Shown piece by piece: positions 1 to 7,058 of a stretch of DNA of 64,000 nt. How positions within the stretch are numbered: the first letter of the stretch is position 1; every line of letters begins with the position of its first letter. The notes below the pieces were generated by a model that ran no database searches, was not told the origin of the DNA, and was given only the letters and a program-made list of their open reading frames with translations. This stretch comes from Jeotgalicoccus psychrophilus DSM 19085 (lineage in GTDB: Bacteria > Bacillota > Bacilli > Staphylococcales > Salinicoccaceae): the NCBI RefSeq assembly GCF_000425845.1, contig NZ_AUEF01000001.1:124001-188000 (forward strand), given 5' to 3'. Both the position numbers and the translations under genes were made by a program.

Positions 1-337
1 CGTAATCAGCATTTGTTTCATGTGCAATTTCTACTAATTTTTTAGAAATTAACGGACGGCTGAGTGCCGATACCAATGGATATTTTTCTTCATACATTGA
101 GTTTCCGTAAATAGTGTAGGCAACGAATTCTTCTGCGAATTCTTTTTGCGTATTTATGATGTGACATTCACTGGCACCCATTTTTAGTGCTTTGTCATGA
201 ACCTGGTCAAGGTCCTTGCCTTCACCGACGTCCAAACATACTGCTATAACGTCGAATCCTTTATCGATAAACCATTGAATCGTAACGCTCGTGTCCAAAC
301 CGCCTGAATATGCTAAAACTACTTTTTTCTGTGCCAT
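1..337 (-). CDS. argG: Argininosuccinate synthase, N-terminal part (cut by window edge)
   Basis: The first 112 codons of argininosuccinate synthase, which condenses citrulline and aspartate with ATP in arginine synthesis in the cytosol. The start of the protein carries the N-type ATP pyrophosphatase loop AYSGGLDTS at residues 9-17, followed by family-typical sequence ([19 protein letters not shown] and, further on, [11 protein letters not shown]). The ATG at 337 is preceded by a good AGGTGA ribosome-binding site. The gene continues beyond position 1. It is downstream of gluP on the same strand but has its own likely promoter and ARG-box-like operator in the 90-bp gap. The family assignment is clear; the rest of the protein cannot be seen. 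Confidence 0.95.
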   Translation of the reverse strand, partial: MAQKKVVLAYSGGLDTSVTIQWFIDKGFDVIAVCLDVGEGKDLDQVHDKALKMGASECHIINTQKEFAEEFVAYTIYGNSMYEEKYPLVSALSRPLISKKLVEIAHETNADY

Positions 338-379
338 ATATGTCACCTCATAAGTTTATTTGTTTTCTTGATAATTTAT

Positions 380-421
380 ATACTAACATCATAAACTTAC
401 ATAATCAAGTATATTTATACA
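380..421 (-). promoter_or_regulatory. argG promoter with ARG-box-like operator
   Basis: On the minus strand TTGATT (403-408) and TAGTAT (380-385) are 17 bp apart, a plausible SigA promoter for argG. Overlapping the -35 end, positions 408-421 read TGTATAAATATACT, which fits the general ARG operator pattern TGNATWWWWATNCA at all but the last base. This suggests control by an ArgR/AhrC-type regulator. It is inferred from sequence pattern only. Confidence 0.5.
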
Positions 422-427
422 TATTTA

Positions 428-1837
428 TTAATTGGCTTCATCGAGGAGAATCTGCAGGCCTTTATCTTCAACAGGCGTATCCAGTTTGCTGATCGCTTCA
501 TTCATACTTTCATAATCCTGGACTTTACGGAATTCGAGTATTTTTTCTTTGGCAGCAAACTCATTTGATGGATCCATCTCATAGCTTTTGTCTACGTACT
601 GCTGCCCTTTCTCTCCGTCGCCCGACTCAATATACAGCTTGCCGAGGAGATAGTAAGTCATATCTGTCGCAACTTCTTTATTAATCGAATTATTTACGAC
701 CTCCAGTGCAGCGTCGTAATTGCCCTCTTCATAATAGTGCAGAGCTTCATCGTCCATCGGATGAATAGAAGTCTGCTGATTCATGCCAAAATGGCTGAAC
801 ATCGTGAATAAGATTAAGACAGCTGCAGCTATAATCGTATATTTAAACTGAATTCTTCTGAAATTGAATATGATACCAAGTAGCACGCCGACAATCAGTC
901 CGCCGATATGTGCATAATGATTAATGTTTGCTGTGAACATAGATAAGACTGAAACGACTGCAAACACTGCGATTATTTGGAAAATCAGTTTTGCTTTGAT
1001 TTTTCTTGTGATTAATAAATGTATAATAATTAATCCAAGCAGTCCGTATACAGCGCCGCTCGCTCCGAGAGATATTCCTTCGGTAATGAAGACCAGTGAA
1101 AACAGGCTCGCGATGGTGCCTGCTGTAATGTACGTTATGAGCATATGCCACGGCGTGTATATTCCTTCAACGAACTTGCCGAGTATATACAAGGCGAAGA
1201 TGTTAAACAGGAAATGGCTGACTCCTACGTGTAAAAATGTACTGGTGACGAGTCTGTAATATTCACCTGAAGCGACTTCGTAATGACTGACTGCAAGAAG
1301 ATTCGTTAATTCATAAGTATTAAACAGATGAACAAATATTAGATTGATTAACAGCACAATCGTATTTAATGTAACGAGCAGTAGTGTCATCGGCGTAAAT
1401 TTGATCATGTATTTCTCGAATGGATGACGGGACATCAGTCTGCGTTTATAAAATGCATCATCTTTCGGCTTCTTATATTTCATATCTATTTTATAAAAAG
1501 GGTTTGAGATAATCTTTTCAAGATTGTTAACCGTCCGGTGATTCACTTTTAATGTTTTTGATTTAAATTTACGGGTGAACTTTTTCTCGGTTAAATGATA
1601 TAAATTAATTGTTTTAACTAAGAAGCCTGCGATTTGTGACAGATTATCCTGTGAATTAAAAATATTATCTGTAATTGATTCAAGCTCACTGTCAGACAAA
1701 TCAAGATCTAAAAGACACATCAGTGTTTTCTTTTTGCGGTCTTTCAGCCAGATGATTTCCGTATCATTTTCATAATGAAGAAAATCATAATTTGTATATT
1801 TAGCAACTTCAAATGCTGCCTGCCATTTATTCTTCAT
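428..1837 (-). CDS. gluP: Rhomboid intramembrane serine protease with TPR tail, GluP (YqgP) family
   Basis: A 469-residue polytopic membrane protein of the GluP/YqgP family. A soluble N-terminal domain of about 150 residues precedes the rhomboid core, in which the catalytic serine lies in GASGAVYG near residue 258 and the catalytic histidine in HIGG near residue 308. The motif HVGVSHFLFN with its conserved Asn is in the second membrane helix. The C-terminal 100 residues carry two tetratricopeptide repeats. In Bacillus subtilis this protease takes part in membrane protein quality control with FtsH. It overlaps yqgN by 11 bases, implying coupled translation, the same neighbour as in Bacillus. 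Confidence 0.92.
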   Translation of the reverse strand: MKNKWQAAFEVAKYTNYDFLHYENDTEIIWLKDRKKKTLMCLLDLDLSDSELESITDNIFNSQDNLSQIAGFLVKTINLYHLTEKKFTRKFKSKTLKVNHRTVNNLEKIISNPFYKIDMKYKKPKDDAFYKRRLMSRHPFEKYMIKFTPMTLLLVTLNTIVLLINLIFVHLFNTYELTNLLAVSHYEVASGEYYRLVTSTFLHVGVSHFLFNIFALYILGKFVEGIYTPWHMLITYITAGTIASLFSLVFITEGISLGASGAVYGLLGLIIIHLLITRKIKAKLIFQIIAVFAVVSVLSMFTANINHYAHIGGLIVGVLLGIIFNFRRIQFKYTIIAAAVLILFTMFSHFGMNQQTSIHPMDDEALHYYEEGNYDAALEVVNNSINKEVATDMTYYLLGKLYIESGDGEKGQQYVDKSYEMDPSNEFAAKEKILEFRKVQDYESMNEAISKLDTPVEDKGLQILLDEAN

Positions 1838-2399
1838 GCTCTCTCACTTCTTTTACGTTAAATATCTCTTTATCGGTAATCAGTGTATTAACCGGCAGAT
1901 CATATTCTTCAACGATAGTCTCCCCTATCTGCTCACTGAAAATTAATGAAGCTGTATCGCCTTTAAAAGTCGTTAGGAAACGATCGTAAAAGCCGCCGCC
2001 GTATCCGATACGGTATCCTTCAGGACTGAAGATGAGGCCGGGCACGATTAATAAATCCACATCGTTGTTAACCGGTGCATCAGGACTCGGAATTGGAATA
2101 TTTTTCTTATCGAGCGTCACTTCATCCCTGGAAGTCAGACGGTGGAAAGTCATTGACTTATCATCGTAATGACATTGCGGTGAAAACACGTCTACATTCA
2201 TTTCAAGCAGTTCATCAATCAGTTTCCACGTATCGTATTCTATTTTCATCGGCAGTACTATGCCGACACTCTTATAATTGCCCGACTGAATAAAGTCCGC
2301 TGCATATGCTGTAATATTTTCTTCAGCACGCAGTTTAGCCTGTTCGCCCATCGACTTTAAGGTGCTGATCATATTTTGACGTAATTCTTTTTTAGTCAT
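1827..2399 (-). CDS. yqgN: 5-formyltetrahydrofolate cyclo-ligase
   Basis: A 190-residue cytosolic enzyme that converts 5-formyl-THF to 5,10-methenyl-THF using ATP, salvaging a dead-end folate. The family signature is plain: a Gly-rich GYGGGFYDRFL loop near residue 135, preceded by LLIVPGLIFSPEGYRIG, and an N-terminal basic helix starting MTKKELRQ. Length is normal for the family. It lies downstream of phoU behind a terminator and overlaps the start of gluP by 11 bases, so the two form a small operon. Confidence 0.95.
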   Translation of the reverse strand: MTKKELRQNMISTLKSMGEQAKLRAEENITAYAADFIQSGNYKSVGIVLPMKIEYDTWKLIDELLEMNVDVFSPQCHYDDKSMTFHRLTSRDEVTLDKKNIPIPSPDAPVNNDVDLLIVPGLIFSPEGYRIGYGGGFYDRFLTTFKGDTASLIFSEQIGETIVEEYDLPVNTLITDKEIFNVKEVREHEE

Positions 2400-2464
2400 C
2401 TTAAAAACCCCTTATATATTTATTTCATATATTGCTTCCTTACAGTTATTCTATATGAATATAG

Positions 2465-2493
2465 AAAAAACCTCCAGAATTACTGGAGGTTTC
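2465..2493 (-). terminator. Rho-independent terminator after phoU
   Basis: A 10-bp perfect stem (2468-2477 with 2483-2492, loop AATTA) followed on the minus strand by a T tract. It ends the pst-phoU operon three bases after the phoU stop codon. Confidence 0.92.
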
Positions 2494-2495
2494 TC

Positions 2496-3149
2496 TTATT
2501 CGCTCTTGTGCTTTTCGTACGGATTGCCCGTATGAATATAGTAAATATGTTCAGCAATACTTTTAATGTGGTCGCCGATACGTTCGAGGTATTTAGCTGT
2601 TAATTGTATCTGACCGGTTAAAAATGCATCCGATTCTTCAAAAATATCAGAAGTGGTAATCTGGACGAATACTGCGTCGATATCCTGATCTCTCAAAATA
2701 ATTTCATCGAGCAGATCCATATCTTCTTCTTTGAAGGCGGTATAAACATCTTCAAGCATTAATGAAGCGAGACGCTCCATCGTTTTAAAACGGAGCAGCG
2801 TGCGTTCATTCGTAATTTTAATACGTTTCCTTACTTCTGCCACATTGCTTATATTATCACCGATACGCTCTAAGTTATCGGCGATCTTAATGCATGAAAT
2901 AATCATTCTTAAATCAGTTGCGACAGGCGCCTGTGTCGTAATTAAATTAATAGCATGCGCATTAATATCTGCTTCCATTTTATTAATCTCCGCATCTTTA
3001 CGGACGACTTTCCTTGCCTCGTCAATATTTTCTGCAACAAGTATTTCAACAGTGTTTGCCAGTCTTACATGACATTCTTTCCCAAGGATTATACATTCGC
3101 TGATCAGTGAATTAAGTTCTTCATGGAACTTTTCACGATAAACAGTCAT
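2496..3149 (-). CDS. phoU: Phosphate-specific transport regulator PhoU
   Basis: A 217-residue all-helical protein made of two repeated three-helix PhoU domains, each with the E-x3-D type metal-contacting pattern seen here in KMEADINAHAINLI and DNLERIGDNISNV, then repeated near the C-terminus as KYLERIGDHIKSIAEH. PhoU lowers Pst transporter activity and signals phosphate sufficiency to the PhoR kinase at the membrane. It is the last gene of the pst operon, three bases after pstB, and is followed at once by a strong terminator. No phoPR pair is in the window. Confidence 0.95.
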   Translation of the reverse strand: MTVYREKFHEELNSLISECIILGKECHVRLANTVEILVAENIDEARKVVRKDAEINKMEADINAHAINLITTQAPVATDLRMIISCIKIADNLERIGDNISNVAEVRKRIKITNERTLLRFKTMERLASLMLEDVYTAFKEEDMDLLDEIILRDQDIDAVFVQITTSDIFEESDAFLTGQIQLTAKYLERIGDHIKSIAEHIYYIHTGNPYEKHKSE

Positions 3150-3152
3150 ATT

Positions 3153-3986
3153 TTAACCGAATCTGCCCGATACGTAATCTTCTGTACGTTTGTCAGAAGG
3201 ATTTTCAAAAATAACATTTGTATCGTCTGATTCAACAACATAGCCTTGGTAGAAGAAAGATGTTCTGTCCGACACACGTGCAGCCTGCTGCATGTTGTGC
3301 GTCACGATAATGATACTGTAATCCTTTTTAAGTTCCTGCATTAAATCTTCAATTTTAGTCGTTGAAATCGGATCGAGTGCACTTGTCGGCTCATCCATTA
3401 AAATAACTTCAGGTTCAACAGCTAAAGCACGCGCGATACAAATACGCTGCTGCTGTCCGCCTGACAGGCCGTAAGCATTGTCGTTAAGACGATCTTTAAC
3501 TTCGTCCCAGATTGACGCACTGCGCAGTGATTTCTCTACAATCTGGTCAAGCACTGCTTTCTTTTTAATACCGTGAACACGCGGGCCGTATGCCACGTTA
3601 TCATAAATTGATTTCGGGAACGGATTTGGCTTCTGGAAGACCATGCCGACCCGTGTTCTTAATTCTTCAACTGACATGCCGCTTTTAAAAATATCATCTC
3701 TACGGAACTGGATATCACCTTCTGTACGGACAATCGGTACTAATTCCGTCATACGGTTTAATGATTTAACGAAAGTTGACTTACCGCAGCCTGATGGTCC
3801 GATGATCGCATTGATGTCGTTTTCGTGGAAAGTTAAGTTAATATCCTGGAGTGCATGGTTGTCACCGTACCACAGATTAAAGTTTTTAGACTGGAAAACA
3901 ATGTCTTTTTCTTCCTGGATAATCGGCGATTTCTCTACGCTTTGTTCCTGTGTATTGTGTTTAACTGCAGTTTTTAGTTCTACCAT
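3153..3986 (-). CDS. pstB: Phosphate ABC transporter ATP-binding protein PstB
   Basis: A 277-residue ATPase that powers high-affinity phosphate import by PstSCA. Walker A is GPSGCGKST near residue 64, the ABC signature LSGGQQQR near 174, and Walker [14 protein letters not shown] near 194. The segment [10 protein letters not shown] after Walker A is typical of PstB. About 25 extra N-terminal residues precede the ABC fold. Only one pstB copy is present, unlike B. subtilis with pstBA and pstBB. It sits between pstA and phoU in the same transcript. Confidence 0.97.
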   Translation of the reverse strand: MVELKTAVKHNTQEQSVEKSPIIQEEKDIVFQSKNFNLWYGDNHALQDINLTFHENDINAIIGPSGCGKSTFVKSLNRMTELVPIVRTEGDIQFRRDDIFKSGMSVEELRTRVGMVFQKPNPFPKSIYDNVAYGPRVHGIKKKAVLDQIVEKSLRSASIWDEVKDRLNDNAYGLSGGQQQRICIARALAVEPEVILMDEPTSALDPISTTKIEDLMQELKKDYSIIIVTHNMQQAARVSDRTSFFYQGYVVESDDTNVIFENPSDKRTEDYVSGRFG

Positions 3987-4009
3987 TTATAAAACTCCTC
4001 TTTCAAAAA

Positions 4010-4888
4010 TTAATATCTGTTCGAAAACTTATTGCGGATAAATATTGCGACTGAGTTCATCAAGAGCAGTATGACAAGCAGGACAATAATCCCTGCGGCT
4101 GCGATGTACTGAAATTCTTCATTCGGCATTTTAACCCAGCTGTAAATCTGCATCGGCATTGCCTGGAATGAATCGAATATGCTGCTTGGAGTAACCAGCA
4201 GTGTCGTCGGAACTCCGATGACTACAAGCGGTGCTGTTTCACCAATCGCGCGTGATATTGCTAAGATAATACCTGTGATAATACCGGGAATTGCTGCTGG
4301 TAAAATAATTCTTGATACAGTCTGCCATTTAGTGGCACCCATACCGATCGATGCTTCACGGACTGAAGCAGGCACTGCGCGGATTGCTTCCTGTGATGCC
4401 ACTACAATAACCGGCAGTATCATCAGTGCTAGCGTAAGACCTGCAGCGAGTACCGAGTTGCCAAGTGCTAATGCCCGGACGAACATTGCCAGTCCTAACA
4501 GACCGAACACGACTGAAGGTACTCCTGCGAGGTTTGAAATATTTATTTTAATGAATTCTGTAAATTTATTTTTAGGTGCATACTCTTCTAAATATAATGC
4601 TGTTCCGACTGACAGTATAATTGCAACCGGTGTGGTTACAAGCATCAGCCAGAGCGAGCCGACGATTGCGCCGAAGAATCCGGCATTCTCAGCCCTGCTC
4701 GAGTTAAAGTTAGTCAGGAAGTCGAGATTTAACCGGCTCCAGCCGTCCATCAGCGTATCGGCAATCAGCAAAACTAATACTGCCAGACCGAACATCGTGC
4801 AGAGGAAGAATAACCATTTAAATATTTGGTTTCTCGATTGTCTGCCGGTACGTTTTTTGGCAATGATATCTTTGTCTACCAAAGTCAT
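4010..4888 (-). CDS. pstA: Phosphate ABC transporter permease PstA
   Basis: A 292-residue inner-membrane permease with about six membrane helices; the ABC-contacting EAA loop is visible in VREASIGMGATKWQTVSRIILPAAIPGI. A first helix at residues 25-47 and a periplasmic-side loop before the core are typical of PstA. It pairs with PstC to form the phosphate channel. It starts two bases after the pstC stop codon, implying translational coupling, and precedes pstB. Confidence 0.96.
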   Translation of the reverse strand: MTLVDKDIIAKKRTGRQSRNQIFKWLFFLCTMFGLAVLVLLIADTLMDGWSRLNLDFLTNFNSSRAENAGFFGAIVGSLWLMLVTTPVAIILSVGTALYLEEYAPKNKFTEFIKINISNLAGVPSVVFGLLGLAMFVRALALGNSVLAAGLTLALMILPVIVVASQEAIRAVPASVREASIGMGATKWQTVSRIILPAAIPGIITGIILAISRAIGETAPLVVIGVPTTLLVTPSSIFDSFQAMPMQIYSWVKMPNEEFQYIAAAGIIVLLVILLLMNSVAIFIRNKFSNRY

Positions 4889-4890
4889 GA

Positions 4891-5814
4891 TTAATACTCC
4901 TCCTTAAATCTCTTAGTGAACCACGATGCAATCACATTCATTAACAGTGTCATAATGAACAGCATCATACCGACGGCAAACAGACTGTAGTATAAATCAG
5001 TGCCGAATGCAGCATCACCAGAAGTAATCTGAACGATAAACCCTGTCATCGTCTGCAGAGGTTCTGTTAGATCGAAACTTGCGTTTGGCATTGAACCTGC
5101 TGCAATGGATACGATCATCGTCTCACCGATGGCACGTGAAATTGCGAGTACAAATGAAGCAACTATGCCGGAAAATGCTGCCGGGATAACGACTCTGACG
5201 GCTGTTTCAAAACGTGTTGCTCCCATACCGAGCGAACCTTCACGCATGGCAGTTGGAACTGAGCTCATTGCATCTTCACTTAAGCTCGCAATCATCGGGA
5301 TAATCATAATACCTACTACAATACCGGCAGAAACCGCATTGTATAAACCAAAACCGCTATATATACCCTGGAGGATCGGGTTAACAAAATTAATTGCGAA
5401 GAATCCGTAAACTACTGTAGGAATACCTGCAAGCACTTCTAACATAGGCTTAATAATACGTCTGACTCTTTCAGATGCGTATTCACTTAAGTAAATTGCA
5501 GCACCGAGCCCGATTGGCACAGCGAAAACAACTGCGATTGCTACAATTTTAAGTGTTCCCATAATAAGTGCCCATATTCCCCACTCGCCGTCACCAACGT
5601 ATGGCTGCCATGTTGCTGAAGTCAGGAATTCAGTAATAGGCACACGTGAGAAGAACTCAAAAGACTCAGACAGTAATGTGACCAGAATACCGATAGTTGC
5701 GAGAATAGATACTGAAGTAATTAAGAGTAAAATGACTGGAATCAATCTCTCAAAAATATTGGATTTATTTCTGGTGTTGTTAATAATTTGATCTCTGATA
5801 TTTTTATTACTCAT
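4891..5814 (-). CDS. pstC: Phosphate ABC transporter permease PstC
   Basis: A 307-residue membrane permease with about six helices and the EAA-type loop MREGSLGMGATRFETAVRVVIPAA. An open frame extends to 5868, but the extra codons run through a terminator-like hairpin. The ATG at 5814 (or the adjacent one at 5817) has an AGAGAGG ribosome-binding site seven (or four) bases upstream, so I place the start there. PstC and PstA form the transmembrane channel. The hairpin between pstS and pstC should lower expression of this and later genes relative to pstS. Confidence 0.94.
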   Translation of the reverse strand: MSNKNIRDQIINNTRNKSNIFERLIPVILLLITSVSILATIGILVTLLSESFEFFSRVPITEFLTSATWQPYVGDGEWGIWALIMGTLKIVAIAVVFAVPIGLGAAIYLSEYASERVRRIIKPMLEVLAGIPTVVYGFFAINFVNPILQGIYSGFGLYNAVSAGIVVGIMIIPMIASLSEDAMSSVPTAMREGSLGMGATRFETAVRVVIPAAFSGIVASFVLAISRAIGETMIVSIAAGSMPNASFDLTEPLQTMTGFIVQITSGDAAFGTDLYYSLFAVGMMLFIMTLLMNVIASWFTKRFKEEY

Positions 5815-5835
5815 CATAAAGCCTCTCTTTACTTT

Positions 5836-5868
5836 AAAAATGGACGGGATAAAAGGATCCCCGTCCAT
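5836..5868 (-). terminator. Attenuator-like stem-loop between pstS and pstC
   Basis: A perfect 9-bp GC-rich stem (5840-5848 with 5860-5868, 11-base loop) followed on the minus strand by TTTTTAAAG. As an intra-operon partial terminator or 3' mRNA stabiliser it would let the binding protein PstS be made in excess of the transporter subunits. Confidence 0.78.
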
Positions 5869-5888
5869 CTGTTATAAGTTTTTAATTC

Positions 5889-6914
5889 TTACTGTTCTAA
5901 GTTTGGAAGTTTAGCAAGTTCTTCTTCAAGCGCGCTGTCTTCAAGAGGTACATATCCAACTTCTTCTGCAGCTGATTGTGAATTCTGAAGCGTGTATTCC
6001 ATAAATGTATGGAACGTTTCATTTTCTTCTAATGCAGCATTGCTCGCATAAACATAAAGCGGACGTGACAATGGATAAGAGAAGTTCATTACATTGTCAA
6101 ATGTTGGTTCAACAGCTTCTTCGCTGTCAGGTCCTGTGATTGAAACAGCTTTTAATGAATCTTCATTTGCCTGATAGAAACTGTATCCGAAGAATCCGAT
6201 TGCATTCTCGTCACCTACTACAGATGAAACAACCTGGTTAGTATCCTGGATTAGCTGACCCTGGACACCTTCTTCGTCCATGACTTCTTCATTAAAGAAG
6301 TCGTGCGTACCATGTGACTGGTCCGGACCGTATGCTGTAATTGGTTCTTCAGGGAAATCTTCGCGAACATCTGACCAGTTTTCAGCTTCGCCTGAATAGA
6401 TCATTTTCAGTTCAGCGAATGTTAAATCTTCTACGAAGTCGTTAGACGGGTTAACTGCAACAGTCAATCCGTCAGTAGCTACTAAGAATTCTGTCCATTC
6501 AACTCCGCCGTCTTCAAGAGCATCAATTTCTTCCTGCTCAATACCACGTGATGCGTTAGCGAATTGTGCTGTACCGTCGATTAACGCACTGAAACCTGAT
6601 CCAGTTCCGTTACCTCCAAGCTCAACTGCTACACCGTGGTCAGCGTTAAAGTCTTCGACCAAAAGGTTAAGTATAGGGAATACTGTTGAAGAACCTTCAC
6701 CAGCGATCTGCTCGTCATCTTCATTTACATTGCCTGTAACTTCAGCAGATGATCCGCCTTCTGAACTTTCGTCCTCAGTATTTTCTTCTTCAGTGCTTTC
6801 TTCAGTTGAAGCTTCTTCGCTGCCTGTATCTTCTTCTGATCCTGAACCAGAACAAGCCGCCAGAATGAACATTAAGCTCATTAGTAGCGCAGCAAGAAAT
6901 AAATTCTTCTTCAT
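5889..6914 (-). CDS. pstS: Phosphate-binding lipoprotein PstS
   Basis: A 341-residue substrate-binding protein of the Pst phosphate importer. The signal peptide ends in the lipobox LAAC with the lipidated cysteine at residue 21. Residues 22-70 are a very acidic, Ser/Glu-rich linker. The phosphate-binding fold follows, with family motifs AGEGSSTVFPI, GNGTGSGFSALIDG and ANASRGI. It is the first gene of the operon, directly behind a promoter with four Pho boxes. The long acidic spacer is longer than in most homologues and may reflect salt adaptation. Confidence 0.96.
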   Translation of the reverse strand: MKKNLFLAALLMSLMFILAACSGSGSEEDTGSEEASTEESTEEENTEDESSEGGSSAEVTGNVNEDDEQIAGEGSSTVFPILNLLVEDFNADHGVAVELGGNGTGSGFSALIDGTAQFANASRGIEQEEIDALEDGGVEWTEFLVATDGLTVAVNPSNDFVEDLTFAELKMIYSGEAENWSDVREDFPEEPITAYGPDQSHGTHDFFNEEVMDEEGVQGQLIQDTNQVVSSVVGDENAIGFFGYSFYQANEDSLKAVSITGPDSEEAVEPTFDNVMNFSYPLSRPLYVYASNAALEENETFHTFMEYTLQNSQSAAEEVGYVPLEDSALEEELAKLPNLEQ

Positions 6915-6962
6915 AGCTAAAATTCCTCCAATTAGTTATCTAGTAATTTATCTTACATTCTT

Positions 6963-7016
6963 ATTCTAGCCTGCTATTGTAAATGTAAAATTAATGAATT
7001 GTTAAGGTTATGTAAA
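6963..7016 (-). promoter_or_regulatory. PhoP-controlled promoter with four Pho boxes
   Basis: On the minus strand, TT(A/T)ACA-type boxes lie at 7011-7016 (TTTACA), 7000-7005 (TTAACA), 6989-6994 (TTAATT) and 6978-6983 (TTTACA), spaced at exactly 11 bp. This matches the direct-repeat architecture bound by PhoP in Bacillus. A TAGAAT -10 candidate is at 6963-6968. There is no good -35 box, as expected for a PhoP-activated promoter. Confidence 0.85.
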
Positions 7017-7020
7017 GATG

Positions 7021-7053
7021 CAAAAAAAGACCTTAATCCGTAGATTAAGGTCT
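7021..7053 (-). terminator. Rho-independent terminator after the PBP gene
   Basis: An 11-bp perfect stem (7028-7038 with 7043-7053) with a CGTA loop, followed on the minus strand by a run of seven T. It closes the PBP transcript just upstream of the pst promoter. Confidence 0.92.
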
Positions 7054-7058
7054 AAAAT

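Noticed and set aside
921-1259. Overlapping frames inside gluP on both strands
   Set aside because: The gluP frame carries the complete rhomboid motifs over this stretch, so these are shadows.
4179-4907. A 242-residue plus-strand frame opposite pstA
   Set aside because: It is the mirror of a GC-biased coding frame in pstA; there is no ribosome-binding site and it resembles no family. The many other long frames opposite dnaK, floA, lepA, ispG and alaS are rejected for the same reason.
5815-5868. N-terminal extension of PstC
   Set aside because: The extra codons lie in a terminator-like stem-loop, and a ribosome-binding site sits just before the ATGs at 5817 and 5814.
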